A stretch of 64,000 nucleotides of DNA from the NCBI RefSeq assembly GCF_905404315.1, contig NC_066281.1, positions 11,002,001-11,066,000 on the forward strand. The letters run 5' to 3'. This document shows, in pieces, positions 53,648 through 64,000 of this stretch. The notes under the pieces were generated by a model. It searched no databases. It saw only the letters and a list, made by a program, of their open reading frames with translations, and had not been told where the DNA came from. This stretch comes from Leptidea sinapis. Taxonomy: Eukaryota; Arthropoda; Insecta; Lepidoptera; Pieridae. Position numbers and translations under genes: made by a program. Positions within the stretch are counted from its first letter, which is position 1, and each line of letters opens with the position of its first letter.

Positions 53648-54028
53648 CCAAATATTTTGAGTTTTCTTCAGTGTTAATGTCGCCAATTTTTAAAACGACG
53701 AGAGTCTCGTGCCAGATTTTAGCGAGTCAACATGTCCTGAGGATGCCTCGTGTAGAGGCGAAACACGTGTCGAATTGTTTAAACACAAATATTGGCGGAA
53801 TTAACATTGAAGAAAGCTCAAAACATTTGAATAATTGAATTGAAATGAAATGAAATATATCATTATTGCACATCACAAAATAATTAAACATAACAAAAAC
53901 CGAGACTACAAAAAGAAATAGGCGGCCTTATCGCTTAAGAGCGATTTCTACCGGGCAACCTGTAATGAAGTAGTTTTAGTTGAAAAGATAATTAAAGATT
54001 TCCGCAAAGTAACGCCTACTTCAATAAG
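53648..54028. mobile_element. Fold-back element FB, interrupted
   Basis: TTTTGAGTTTTCTTCAGTG... to ...ACATTGAAGAAAGCTCAAAA form the arms around GATGCCTCGTGTAGAGGCGA. The trailing TTTCCGCAAAGTAACGCC...TTCAATAA segment is separated by a LINE tail (53833-53995). Confidence 0.75.
53833..53995 (-). mobile_element. LINE 3' tail with AATCGC hairpin
   Basis: In minus sense: GGTTGCCCGGTAGAAATCGC, then TCTTAAGCGATAAGGCCGCC and a T/A-rich end with ATTTCATTTC repeats. This hairpin-plus-AAGGCCGCC end is common to lepidopteran LINE 3' UTRs. No coding part remains. Confidence 0.55.
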
Positions 54029-54369
54029 TATAAATCAGTGCATGGAGATTATTTTATGTTTTTTTATGATTTACATTCAAAATAATTATTTATACAAATA
54101 CAACCTGATATGCGTAAACAAAGTCGCGAGTACTGCTAGTCAATAATATTTCCATCACACTTGCCCGAACGTGCATCTAAGTAGCTACATCGCTCTTACA
54201 CTTACTATCTAAGAGATTAAGCTCGCGTGCTATTTGCGTTACTTTTAAAGTACTAGGGCGGTAATTAGTGTTTAATGCTCTGCTGATTATGTTGCCTTGG
54301 TACCTGATAGCAAATTATAAGTGCTAATTAAATTTTTATTAATGCATCTATTTTAATTATCATTACCTT

Positions 54370-54650
54370 CTATACTTGGCTGCTGATTTGACAGTCGAAG
54401 ACAGCAAACATCAGAAATACAGCGGTTTCAGTGGGTGTTATTTCTCTGTGCTGTTTGGTGGCGTAGAACACTTTCTACATTTACAAAGTACTATCTTCCC
54501 GCCTCAATAGGGCTATTGGCAACCCAAGCGTTGGCAGCTATTTCGGTCTACCGATCAGCCTAGCCATCCAAAGCGGAAATGCTGCCAGTATTCTTGGTAC
54601 ACTTCCCTATAGGTAATGATAGTTTTAACTTCATGTAATCATAATATAAA
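54370..54650 (+). pseudogene. Retroelement L4 tail
   Basis: CAGTCGAAGACAGCAAACAT...CTATTGGCAACCCAAGCG...GCGGAAATGCTGCCAGTATT then the TAATGATAGTTTTAACTTCA tail. Degraded frame. Confidence 0.6.
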
Positions 54651-54727
54651 GTATTGCAAATATGGTTATAATCGCGTTTTATTTATGTTATAAATAAATC
54701 ATTTTTATACTTTAGTAATTGATAGGT

Positions 54728-54976
54728 AAGCTATGCCCATTACAATGCAGTGCCGCTCAGGATTCTTGAAAAAACCCAAAAATTCTGAGCGACACTACAA
54801 TTGCGCTCGTCACATTGGGGCATAAGATGTCAAGTCTCATTTTCCCAGTAATTGCACTAGCTATGGCGCCCTTCAAACCGAAGTTGTGCTGCGACCGACG
54901 GACAATAATGCTTCACGGCACCGTTGTGGTACCCATAATCTAGTCGGCATCCTGTGAAATGGAGCCTCCCACTGGT
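54728..54976 (-). mobile_element. Family A retroposon, 3' end missing
   Basis: GCTATGCCCATTACAATGCA to GGAGCCTCCCACTGGT. The poly-T/ATAAGGGACGAGACG end is absent, and the first hairpin region is partly replaced (GTTGTGCTGCGACCGACGG). Confidence 0.8.
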
Positions 54977-54984
54977 TTACTGGT

Positions 54985-56185
54985 CCACTAAGTTTTTGGA
55001 TATAATCTTTGTTGGATAATATTGGTAAATTGTTCACCGTTTAACTCCAAATTAAGTTAACTTTCTAAGTGAGTAGGAGAATTTCAAGAGGAAGGTGGTA
55101 AAAAAAGCTCACTTACACGAAGACTTACAGCCACAACGGTCAGTATTGTGGGCGACGGTGAGCACTGATACTTACATACTTTAAAAATAAACGTTGGAAA
55201 TTTGTTAGAACGGGATAAAATATCTTTTATATGGGTGCTGGAAAAAGAAAGGATCTAGGAGCAATTCTGATTGCCAGGTCATATTATTACCAAGAACCCT
55301 AAATATTTGGGTACCTCCAGGTCTTGGTTTATAAGATTTTAGTGCTATTAGTTTACTGTATGCCTTTTGAAAATAAAATAAAATAAAAAAAAATCTTTAT
55401 TCAGTTTTTTTTAGTATTATGCTATTGTCTTGACACTAACGAAGAATTTTCATTCATATATTTAATATTCACTATAATATTTCTAAGTATGAAGCTATTT
55501 TGGTGTGGGCTAATTTATTGAGGTTGATTATTTTCAAAAATGTCATATGAATAAGTATGAATCCATCATGAAACTTTCGGCTCTCTTATCGCCTTCACCC
55601 ATGGTGGCTTGCGCCACCATGAGCGTTTTCTACCACACTTGTTTCATAATTTGATATTTAAAAAAAGTGTGTGTGTCAGCTCCGACGCACGACTGGAGTT
55701 TACTCCGCAAGAACGATTGTCTTTGAACAGGTAATAAACAAAATCAGGTCCAATGGAGTCGGTTACAAACAAACGTACAGCAGAAGATAATAAAAGCGTA
55801 TTAATTATAAAAAAAGATCGACATTATATGTGAGGATAAATAAACGCAATAATGAAAATTCTCAAAGAATATATAAAAAAAATCCCTTTATTAATATATA
55901 TTAATATTATTTTATCATGAGTATTATATATTTTACAAGGAAAGTGTGTTTTGATATTATTATTCATCAGCAAATAAACACTTACTTTACAGGTCAATTC
56001 ATTATCTGGTTCTAGATTTTCTCTTTTATCAGTAAGAAGAAATAGTAAAATGTTCCTAGGATTCCGCCATTTTATTTGTTAACTTTTATTTTAATTGTTT
56101 CACCAAAAACGTTACTATCCCATTTGATGAGTAGGTTTTACTCGCCATATTTTTCTCATACCGGGCGCCTTATATGAAAAAGACG
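54985..56185. other. 1.2 kb, no gene; Helitron-body piece
   Basis: 55755-55805 (GGAGTCGGTTACAAACAAAC, then AATAAAAGCG) matches the extra interior of the Helitron at 2678-3304. A small hairpin ATGGTGGCTTGCGCCACCAT lies at 55600-55619. Otherwise nothing recognised. Confidence 0.45.
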
Positions 56186-56194
56186 TTTGACGGC

Positions 56195-56405
56195 GTGTCG
56201 AGACACTTGGCCGTGGGGCACAGAGGCACGGAGAATATAAAAATACTATCTTCGCGCCTCAATAAGGTTACTGGAAACCCAAGCGCTGGCAGCTTTTTCG
56301 GTCAACGGATCAGCCCAGCTATCCAACGCGGAAATGCTGCCAGTAGTCTTGATACACTTCCACGTAATGAAAGTTTTAATTTTATGTAGTCATAGTATTG
56401 TAAAT
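56195..56405 (+). pseudogene. Retroelement L4 tail
   Basis: RHLAVGHRGTENIKILSSRL, then NKVTGNPSAGSFFGQRISPA and QRGNAASSLDTLP, ending GTCATAGTATTGTAAAT. It supplies the uninterrupted tail used to recognise the mariner insertion at 37920. Confidence 0.65.
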
Positions 56406-56409
56406 CTAA

Positions 56410-56965
56410 AAAAGTAAAAGAGAATGTTTGTTTGTATGTTCCCTAATAACTCCAAAACTATTCGACTGAACTCAATGAAATCTTTTGTAATAGATTCGTT
56501 GAAGCTCAAGGAAGGTTTACATATATTTACACAGAGGGTTACTGTTAAGTAAAAGCGTTGCGAGTTCAATCATTTTTCCCACCTAAAAAAAATTGGCCAT
56601 ACTACATTTTTGGTTATACTTAAAATAAGCATATCACTTAGGTATCCATAAAAGATTACAGCTACAGAACACAGACATGTTGACATTTCATTATCGATCT
56701 AAACGACCGTGCCATTATAAACAATTAGTTAGTGAAAGTAATACTGTCTGCCATTTTTTGCTCGTCAAACAGGAGTCTAGATCTAGTCTCAAAAGTAAAT
56801 TAGGATTAGACCAATAAAACGGCTTAGCAATCTAGATGTTACCGCTTCACTGATCACGTAGATATTGCTGCAATTAAATGCCAGATTCCCAGTGACTAAG
56901 ACAATATTGCTTTATAACAGTTATCGTCATTGGTTCTCAATTGCATTAAATATAAATCCTTTGCA
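56410..56965. other. No gene recognised
   Basis: No family member or coding frame recognised. Confidence 0.45.
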
Positions 56966-56971
56966 AAAAGT

Positions 56972-57182
56972 AAATTTACTGAAGTTTACTTTGCGGAAAT
57001 CCATAATAATACAAATGATTTGAGTTTTCTTTAGTGTTAAGACTCAGTCATGGAGTCTCGTGCCAGATTTTGACAACACGTCCCGAGGATGCCTCGTGTA
57101 GAGGCGAAACACGTGTCGAATTGTTTGAAGACAAATATTGACGGAATTAACACTAAAGAAAACTCAAATCATTTGTATAATG
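56972..57182 (-). mobile_element. Fold-back element FB, inverted copy
   Basis: TTTACTTTGCGGAAATCCAT leads into ACAAATGATTTGAGTTTTCT and, after a shortened centre, CGAATTGTTTGAAGACAAAT...CTAAAGAAAACTCAAATCAT. The GCGGAAATCC tail lies on the left, so orientation is opposite to 35447-35699. Confidence 0.75.
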
Positions 57183-57184
57183 TA

Positions 57185-57660
57185 AAAAGTAAAAACCGAA
57201 ACGTAACAGACGGACTGTTATTAATTATCGACCAGTCGATATTATCGATTAACATACATAGCTTTATGTGAGCAAAAAGTGTGCGATGAAATTATAATTC
57301 TAGAAAAACAGGTGGGAATAGTTTTAACGGTTAATACGCTGGCACGCGATAGTTACTTTTTTATTAAATAAAGGGTTGAAAAGGTCGTCGAATAGTTTAC
57401 TGGGTAATGCTCTCGAAATAGATAAATGGGGTTAGATTGAACGATAATACCTCGTGGCTGGATTTGTTGGAGGTGCTGTCAGGAGGTGAAAAACGTGGTA
57501 ACGGGGCGTGAGATGGAACTTTCGATACGGCCCTCAGAACATCGCGAATAGTTCGCGGTCGCAGACAGACTTGTGATATAGACTTATGTAGCTATGTTTA
57601 ATGTTTGTGTTTGACTTCTTCAGAAATCTTATATCTTTAAACGGGCAATTCTTGTAATTC
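57185..57660. other. No gene recognised
   Basis: Includes an H3-type start-like sequence (AATCTTATATCTTTAAACGG, about 57626) just before the Helitron array, possibly a fourth Helitron start. Confidence 0.45.
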
Positions 57661-57661
57661 T

Positions 57662-58082
57662 TCTAATATATAAAATTCTCGTGTCACGGTGTACGTAATT
57701 GAACTCCTCCGTAACGGCTCATCCGATTTTCGTGAATCTTAGCGTGCATGTCGGCTAGGGTGGAGAATCGGACAACATCTATTTTTCATCCCCCTAAATG
57801 TTAAGGGTACCCCTAAATTTTTGTTTTATTTTTTTGGACGTAATTTTTTGTTTTTATTTTTTTATGATTCAGCATTAAAAATAGATAAAATTTTCGCGCT
57901 TCGTAATTTACAACTATTTTTTATCACGATTTTTATATTATTCTGTTCCATCCACAAATAATTATTGTAGTACGATAAATTTGGTAGGTTTGAGAATCGG
58001 TTGCATCTGCTTTATATACCCCAAAAAATTTTAATCACTTTATATAACGTTTATACAATACAACGTTTGCTGGGTCAGCTAG
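57662..58082 (+). mobile_element. Helitron H2, first of three in tandem
   Basis: TCTAATATATAAAATTCTCG to CGTTTGCTGGGTCAGCTAG, 421 bp. Longer than other H2 copies owing to extra AT-rich interior. Confidence 0.85.
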
Positions 58083-58084
58083 TC

Positions 58085-58123
<39 letters not shown>

Positions 58124-58433
58124 CTTTTGTGCGTCTGTTGTAACTGATCTCCTCCTAAACGGCTGGACCGATTTTGATGATTTTTTGTGTGTTCCAGTGA
58201 ATTTGAAATTGGTGTGTGTCTTCAGGTGGATTCAAGAATGGTTTAGATTCACAATTGAACTACCTCCTAAACGGCTGGACTGATTTTGATGATTTTTTTG
58301 TGTGTTCCAGTGAATTTGAGATTGGTTTAGATTCTCAATTCAATTCAATATGTTAGTGAACCCCTCCTAATGGCTGGACCGATTTTTCAAATTTAAGATG
58401 TGTGTACAGAACAACGTCTGTGGGGTCCACTAA
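58083..58433 (+). mobile_element. Helitron, second of three in tandem
   Basis: Starts TCTTAATATATATATAT immediately after CTAG and ends CGTCTGTGGGGTCCACTAA (CTRR satisfied as CTAA). The interior repeats ACGGCTGGACCGATTTTGA with a roughly 105 bp period. Contains the (AT)n at 58088-58121. Confidence 0.75.
58088..58121. repeat. (AT)n microsatellite
   Basis: Uninterrupted TA/AT dinucleotide run at the 5' end of a Helitron, where H-group elements carry a short ATATAT natively. Confidence 0.95.
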
Positions 58434-58778
58434 TCTATAAAATATATATAAATATAATCTGAATCTCGGAAACGGCTTCAACGATTTTCATAAAATTAAG
58501 TATACAGGGGATTTCGGGGGCGATAAATCTATCTAGCTAGGTTTCAATTTAAAAAAATGTACTTTTATCCGTGTTTTTATGAGAAACAGCTGCAATAACA
58601 TTAGAATATAAAGGTAAATTTCGCCACTATATACAAGACATATATATGTAATAGCTCAGGGACATTTGGTGATCCGGAAAGCAGAAGACCCCGGTTTGAA
58701 TCCAGATGTCCTATATTTTTTTTTGTGGTCAAGTTTTCTACATTGTTAAAAATCCGAGCAAGGCTCGGTTCTTCTGAT
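58434..58778 (+). mobile_element. Helitron H3, third of three in tandem
   Basis: TCTATAAAATATATATAAAT directly after CTAA, then CTGAATCTCGGAAACGGCTT as at 2400. It includes a tRNA-like TAATAGCTCAGGG...GGTTTGAATCCAG. It ends after the hairpin CCGAGCAAGGCTCGG with a degraded terminus (TTCTGATA). Confidence 0.65.
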
Positions 58779-58916
58779 ATTAATTTTTTAAACATCATAT
58801 TGAAAGTGAAAAACTTCCGCTAGTCGCGTTATATAATCTAATTTAATGTAATATCTATTACTTGTGAGATACATTGTATTTTCATGTGGTGGCCAAGTGA
58901 ATCTATTTATTTAAAA

Positions 58917-59114
58917 CATTTATATGATGAATTTGGATGTTTGTTTCCGAGTCATGGATGTTTAAATGTATTTATGTATGTTTATATGTATGTTTAAGTA
59001 AGTATATTGTATTAAAAATTTAATTGTCTTGCAACCCATAACACAGGCTATATATGCCTAATTTGGGGCAAGATAATTTGTGTAAAATGTGTGTCAATAT
59101 TATTATTATTATTT
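58917..59114 (+). mobile_element. SINE B, head missing
   Basis: Begins in the body (CATTTATATGATGAATTTGG) and runs to GATAATTTGTGTAAAATGTG plus (ATT)n. 5' truncation removes the tRNA part. Confidence 0.8.
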
Positions 59115-59358
59115 ATTTAAAACATAAAATATTTTTAATATTCATATGGTCACTATAAGATGTTGTTAGGTGAGCTAATTACGTAAAAACTTCATACAGA
59201 AGGACCCTTAAGTAGGGACTTAAGAATTTGACCAACTTAGTATTAGATGGATTTCATAACTTTTTACGGTATCAGAACTGATTTGCCAGACTTAGTTTTT
59301 TTTACAATTAATTTTGTTGGTGACATTATCTATTTACACATATTATAAAATTATAGTA

Positions 59359-59424
59359 CTCTTGCCCCAAATTAGGCATAGCCTACGTACATATACTACG
59401 GATGCAAGACAACGAAGTATTTAT
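59359..59424 (-). mobile_element. SINE B tail fragment
   Basis: CTTGCCCCAAATTAGGCATA and GCAAGACAACGAAGTATTTA, the reverse of the SINE B tail. Confidence 0.55.
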
Positions 59425-59455
59425 TATCAAGTGAAACATACGCATATTTTTTTAT

Positions 59456-59677
59456 GACAATAAGGGACGAGACAAGCAGCACGTTCAGCTGATTGTTATT
59501 GATACGCCCTGCCCATTACAATGATTCTTGAAAAACCCAAAAATTCTGAGCGGCACTACAACTGCGCTCTAAGCGCTAAGTCTCATTTGCCTTACACATT
59601 ACTGCTTCACGGCAGAAATAGGCGCCGTTGTGGTACTCATAATCTAGCCGGCACATGGAAAGGAGCCTCCCTGTGGT
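59456..59677 (-). mobile_element. Family A retroposon, internally deleted
   Basis: T-run, ATAAGGGACGAGACAAGCAG to GGAGCCTCCCTGTGGT. One hairpin arm and the CTTCAGACCGAAACAC segment are deleted. Confidence 0.8.
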
Positions 59678-59754
59678 TCCTCCCACTTTTACGCCAGAAC
59701 TACCACAAACACAATACACATAAACATCCACAACTCAGAAACAAACATCCACAT

Positions 59755-59926
59755 TTATACAAATGATTTAAGTTTTCTTTAGTGTTAATTCCGCCAATAT
59801 TTGTTTTTAAAAACAATTCGCCACGTGTTTCGCCTCTACACGAGGCATCCTCAGGACGTGTTGTCTCGCCAAAATCTGGCACGAGTCAAAACAAATATTG
59901 GCGGAATTAACACTAAAGAAACCTTA
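59755..59926. mobile_element. Fold-back element FB, near symmetric copy
   Basis: TATACAAATGATTTAAGTTT...AACAATTCGCCACGTGTTTC then CGAGGCATCCTCAGGACGTG. The second arm is short: ACAAATATTGGCGGAATTAA, then CACTAAAGAAACC. Confidence 0.75.
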
Positions 59927-59929
59927 AGA

Positions 59930-60830
59930 GGTCATGCACAATGCCCATCTTAAAATTATTGCCTTTATTTTATAATTATTGCTTTATTTATAAGTGCTGA
60001 CCATCTTGAAGTCAAAATTTTTGAAGGTCTCACTTCTACCACGTGTAAATTGCTTTGCACACATGTTTTTTTGTGTAGTGACGGACAAATAGGCATAAGA
60101 GACCTGACATGGTTAGTGAGCTCTTTCGATCATATTCCATTGCGAGTTCTAAAGCATCTCTGGAGCGTTGCCAGTTTTATACGGTTTGGTATATTGTTGG
60201 CCCTTTTACTCCCACAATGTAGAGACGTCTCTATAGGACGCTAAGCAATTGGGGCATTCATATTTCATAGAGTACAGTACCCTGTAATTGGCAGGCGAAT
60301 CAATTGCTTTCAGCTAAACATCGTGATCGTCTCTTCACACGTCTTCACGTTTAAGAAACAATTCTTTTAATTTTATGCAGATTCCTTTTTCAGGCAATTT
60401 GAGATATCCATAAGATAATTAATAGTTGTAAGAATTAATTTATATTTTTCCCCCCTACATGAATAAAGTGTTTTGGTTTTAACTAAAGACTTTTTTTTAT
60501 AAATAGGGGGCAAATAACAGGGCTCATGAGATGCGTTACCGGCCTTTGAATTGGAAGTATGGCGCCAGGTCGACCTGTTATAGTTAATAAGTCGTTGTAT
60601 TTGTTGGATGCAATTACTAATTGTGACAGTAATCACGACTATCATGTTCACGAAGTATCCTTACACAAACAATGTATTCAAGCTCAAAAGGTTGCTACAT
60701 CCAATATACGATAATTTCTATTTATACAGTTACTTATCTATTACTTTTTATGGAATAATTTATATTATTTAAACACGACTCGTATATTGGATGGAGCACC
60801 TTAAAAACTTATTTTTTGTTGTGTATATTA
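59930..60830. other. 0.9 kb, no gene; degraded scraps
   Basis: A decayed family A end may lie near 60275-60350 (GTAATTGGCAGGCGAATCAA) and a decayed L1 tail near 60490-60560. No coding frame recognised. Confidence 0.4.
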
Positions 60831-60835
60831 CGACG

Positions 60836-61092
60836 ACCTATATAGCCGAGTGGTGAGCGATCCTACCTACAAAGCTAGAGGGCCCGGGTTCGAATCCCGG
60901 TAGGTGCAAGCATTTATATGGTGAATATGGATGTTTGTTTCCGAGTTGGATGGATGTTAAGTATTTATGTATGTTTAAGTAAGTATATTGTATTAAATAT
61001 ATCATTGTCTTGTTAGCCATAACACAGGCTATATATGCTTAACTTGGGCCAAGATAATTTGTGTAAAAACTGTGACAATATTATTATTATTA
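60836..61092 (+). mobile_element. tRNA-derived SINE B, full length
   Basis: TATAGCCGAGTGGTGAGCGA, GGTTCGAATCCCGGTAGGTG, body, GATAATTTGTGTAAAAACTG and (ATT)n. Confidence 0.85.
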
Positions 61093-61199
61093 CAACCATT
61101 GTAAATTCTCTATTTGATTGAAATTTGATCGACGCTTAGTTAAAGCATAAAGTTTTTGACTTAGACTATGCTCTTATCTCAAAGCTCTCTAAGCTGTAT

Positions 61200-61390
61200 G
61201 AATTCGGGAAAACTACAGCCGGTAATTAGTTCCGAAAGGTGGCCGTGCGAGGCAAGAAATTTATTGAAAATCGTGCTGTTGTAGAATGCCAGACATCAAC
61301 ATATTACGGCTGGTATGTTGCATTTTGAAGTGATGATTGAATTCTGCTGTTCGTATCAAACCTAGCGACTGCTCTGAGCTCTTTAAGAAA
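61200..61390 (-). pseudogene. LINE L1-like C-terminal remnant
   Basis: Minus-strand pieces SSEQSLGLIRTAEFNHHF and LMSGILQQHDFQ...SCLARPPFGTNYRL resemble the 4745-5270 version of the L1 C-terminus. Strongly degraded. Confidence 0.5.
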
Positions 61391-61394
61391 CGTT

Positions 61395-61970
61395 CAATTA
61401 GACACATTACAACTTAAATTGTCTAATAAAATTGACCGTTAGTTGCAGAAAGCATCTTTAAAGTTGCAGACAGCATCTTAACAGTCAAAGATAGCATATG
61501 ATATAATGAAACATTAACTCTAAGGATGCTTTCTGCAACTAGCGGTAAGTCATAATCAAAATATTTATTAACCTACTACCAAACAGACATAATTACATAC
61601 CTCTTAAATTTAAAAAATGTTCCAGCCGAATAGAAGGAGTTCATTAACATACACATGGGCAGGAGAATTATATATGGACGGTCGAGCCGCATAGAAGGTA
61701 TATATATATATAAAGATTTTACTAGTTTGTGATAATATTAGGGTACAGTATTGTTATGTTTTATCTAGGAACAAAAAAGGGCTTTGAGAATTGTTCGATC
61801 TCCTTGCGTTGTGTTTATCTACCACGAGTGTTTCATTTATTAAAATTCTCATAAAATGATTCAAAATTTGATTTAAATATAACTTATCAGTTCTTCAAGT
61901 CAGAATATACCTGAAGAAAAAAGAACAGACACAAGAAATATACGGGACTTTTGCTTTTAACTAATTCAAT
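61395..61970. other. No gene recognised
   Basis: GTTGCAGAAAGCATC / GTTGCAGACAGCATC occurs as a near direct repeat (about 61443 and 61464), with a related inverted GATGCTTTCTGCAAC near 61526. Nothing else recognised. Confidence 0.4.
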
Positions 61971-61973
61971 TAT

Positions 61974-62262
61974 ATTTTTTTATGACATTAAGGGACGAGA
62001 CAGTTCAGCTGATGGTCATTGATACGAACTGCCCAACCAAGCAACAATGCAGTGACTTTCACGGTTCTAGAAAAACCTAAAACCACTGAGCGGCACTCTC
62101 TCTGAACTTTGAGTCTCATTTGCCCAGTAATTTCACTAGTTACGGCGCCCTTCAGACCGAAAAAAAATAATACTTACACATTGCCGCTTCACGGCAGAAA
62201 TAAGCGCCGTTGTGGTAGCCATATTCTAGCTAGCATACTGTGCAAAGGAACCTCCCACTGGT
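61974..62262 (-). mobile_element. Family A retroposon, diverged
   Basis: T-run, TTAAGGGACGAGACAGTTCA to GGAACCTCCCACTGGT. Several substitutions and small insertions suggest an older copy. Confidence 0.8.
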
Positions 62263-62264
62263 GA

Positions 62265-63095
62265 AATTAGGATGGTATTTTATAAAGTCATTAATAGCTG
62301 TTTTAAGTGATTATCAATGCCCTTAAAAGTGTGACACTATATATATAACAGTAATATTGGATACAATATTATCACTCCAGCTCAAATGGAATCTGACTAA
62401 GATAAGTTTTGGATAATAAGGGTACGATCATGTTTCTGTTACATGTTCATACAACGATACCTTAATTACTGTCAACCCAACACCAATATTAAGCTGAATT
62501 TTAAAATTTCTTTATTACAATTGCAAATACACCAACACAGAAACAGCACTGACTCAAAAGAAACTTGCCAGTTCGTTGGCAGACAATTACCGTAATTGAA
62601 ATAATGATTAAGTATTATTTGCAGAAAATGTAAAAATTATTACACCGCTAATTTTCGAATCGACACCTCGCACTAATTAAAGTACATCACGCGATCGTGC
62701 GAGCGGAAAATAAAGCTTAATCGATTTTCGATACAGGTTTACATAAGATATTTTAATATTCTGTGACATAGCGCAAGATATTGTGACAAAATTAAGAATT
62801 CTAAAGTTGCATTTATACTGTTAACTACTGTCCTCTTGGAAATCCATAATTTTTCTAGTAGTTTCTGTTAATAAATCTTTTATGGATTGGAAGACAGGTG
62901 TTGAGCATCTGAACGCATTTTATTATTTCACGTTTTGAATAGAATTGAGGCACGTGGCCAATGGGGCACTCTCAAGTAAAAAATAAAATCCCAGCGCAAG
63001 CAGACAAAGGTGTTGCTCGTTGTTGGAAATTACCAATAGATCGCGACAAGTGCAATTAAGAGAGAAGAGAAAAAAATCCACCGCATGTATTATGG
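62265..63095. other. 0.8 kb, no gene recognised
   Basis: No repeat family or coding frame recognised. Confidence 0.45.
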
Positions 63096-63099
63096 AGAG

Positions 63100-63310
63100 G
63101 GTTTTGAATTATTAAGCCTTATTCCTGCCACCAAATTTGAAAATCATAGCATATGCCTAACATACTAATCTCTCATATTGTGGCATTTCTCTACAGTGCG
63201 GTTTTCATGGAGCTTTCCCGCATCTTAAACCAAACCATGCGATAAAGTTCCTTACGCGGTTTTACTTAATCGAAACGACAGGGTACCTTCAAAATCAGTG
63301 CGCCAATTCA
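63100..63310 (+). pseudogene. LINE L1 remnant, heavily decayed
   Basis: AAGCCTTATTCCTGCCACCA, ATTGTGGCATTTCTCTACAG then TGCGGTTTTCATGGAGCTTT, and GACAGGGTACCTTCAAAATC follow the L1 3' order with many substitutions. Confidence 0.6.
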
Positions 63311-63577
63311 TTCACCTGCAAGATCTCTCTGATTTAGTGATATAGTAATCGTTACGCCATTCCGTGAAGTTTATTGAGAGTCGCACACAAGTGCGGATCT
63401 TAATAAATGTTTAAGCACGCACAACTAAACTGTAGAATGAGTCTTAAGCGATCTTTCTAGATCAGTATGACTTGAACAACTTTATAGATGATTCTACATA
63501 TCTCATACGAAATTTCCGAAAGTAATATTCCATATGACACAGCTCTTATACTAATTTGATTTCATTTAAGCAACTTT

Positions 63578-63781
63578 GTGTCAGTTCGGAGGTTTGACGT
63601 ACCACAAAACCGCAGTTCCTTCAAGCGGTATTTTTATCACATTACGCTCGAGTTTCTTATATCAGTTCTCGATATTCGGCAACAGAATAATAATTATAGC
63701 GATCCGAAACTGTTCAAGCAGCAAGCTTGCGATGACAGCGGCCTATCTGATATTGCAGTACACGTGAAACTGTATAAGTAA
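63578..63781 (+). other. Unrecognised 67-codon open frame
   Basis: Reads RFDVPQNRSSFKRYFYHITL, then EFLISVLDIRQQNNNYSDPK and a short tail to a stop. Composition is protein-like and an AG acceptor-like ACCGCAG sits at 63610-63616. There is no family match, promoter or partner exon, and a second overlapping frame of similar length exists. Probably chance. Confidence 0.15.
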
Positions 63782-64000
63782 TTAATTTGTCTTTCAATTC
63801 TTTGTTAAATCGCTTATTGATTGTATAATATAATTTGTGTGCTTACAAGGGAAGTGACATAAATTGATTGCTTTGTAATAAACATCCTACTTGCATCACT
63901 TGATAAAATTAATTAATAATTAATTATTTAGGTTCATTACGGATAGGATAATTTATACCATTTATTTGGCCAGTTGGAACCCGAGATGTTGCAGGTTTGA

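Noticed and set aside
58083..58433. Satellite DNA because of the repeated ACGGCTGGACCGATTTTGA words
   Set aside because: The repetition is limited to about three partial units within one Helitron bounded by TC and CTAA.
1..64000. CRISPR array, operons, bacterial genes, integrated virus genes
   Set aside because: No regularly spaced repeats, ribosome-binding-site-led gene clusters or viral protein frames were seen; sequence and repeats are insect nuclear in character.

Overview
This window looks like nuclear DNA of an insect, most probably a butterfly or moth (Lepidoptera). It is AT-rich, has no operon-like coding, and is crowded with Helitrons ending in GGGTCAGCTAG, tRNA-derived SINEs with ATT-repeat tails, jockey/CR1-like and RTE-like LINE tails, and a mariner, all typical of lepidopteran genomes. 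I found no intact host protein gene. Nearly every recognisable sequence is a mobile element or its remnant, so the window is intergenic or deep-intronic.

Repeat families, with labels used below. Family A: a roughly 320 bp retroposon starting ACCAGTGGGAGGCTCC and ending in an A-run (18 copies or pieces). SINE B: tRNA-like head, ATT tail. SINE C: about 300 bp unit with a tRNA-like core. SINE D: poly-A, box-B-like element. Helitrons H1 to H5, separated by their termini. LINE L1: jockey/CR1-like, C-terminal peptide ECSEELFHLIPAAEF. LINE L2: the reverse transcriptase copy at 13-14.5 kb. L3: RTE-like. L4: retroelement tail with ETLGPWGP and GNAAS. L5 and L6: single fragments. DNA elements: mariner, a Tigger/pogo derivative, a hAT-like MITE and several long-TIR MITEs. 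FB: a fold-back family.

Layout. 0-9 kb: family A, L1, L4 and Helitron remnants, with a perfect 32 bp-arm palindrome at a LINE 5' junction (5.9 kb). 10-16 kb: Helitrons, the best LINE (one stop codon in the surviving ORF), and a 57 bp-TIR MITE inside a Helitron. 18.8-19.5 kb: Tigger derivative. 21-28 kb: MITEs, family A, SINEs and LINE pieces. 29-34 kb: least repetitive part, with three of four CpG-rich stretches and two weak candidate host exons. 34.4-36.5 kb: a hAT MITE and a Helitron carrying two later insertions bounded by target-site duplications. 37.5-39.2 kb: a dead mariner inside an L4 tail. 40-54 kb: RTE-like and L1 fragments and a head-to-tail Helitron pair. 57.6-58.8 kb: three Helitrons head to tail. 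59-64 kb: more SINE, fold-back and LINE remnants.

The genes do not form a pathway. The interest lies in nesting order, target-site duplications and tandem Helitrons. All family assignments rest on motif and terminus recognition by eye; no database or alignment program was used.
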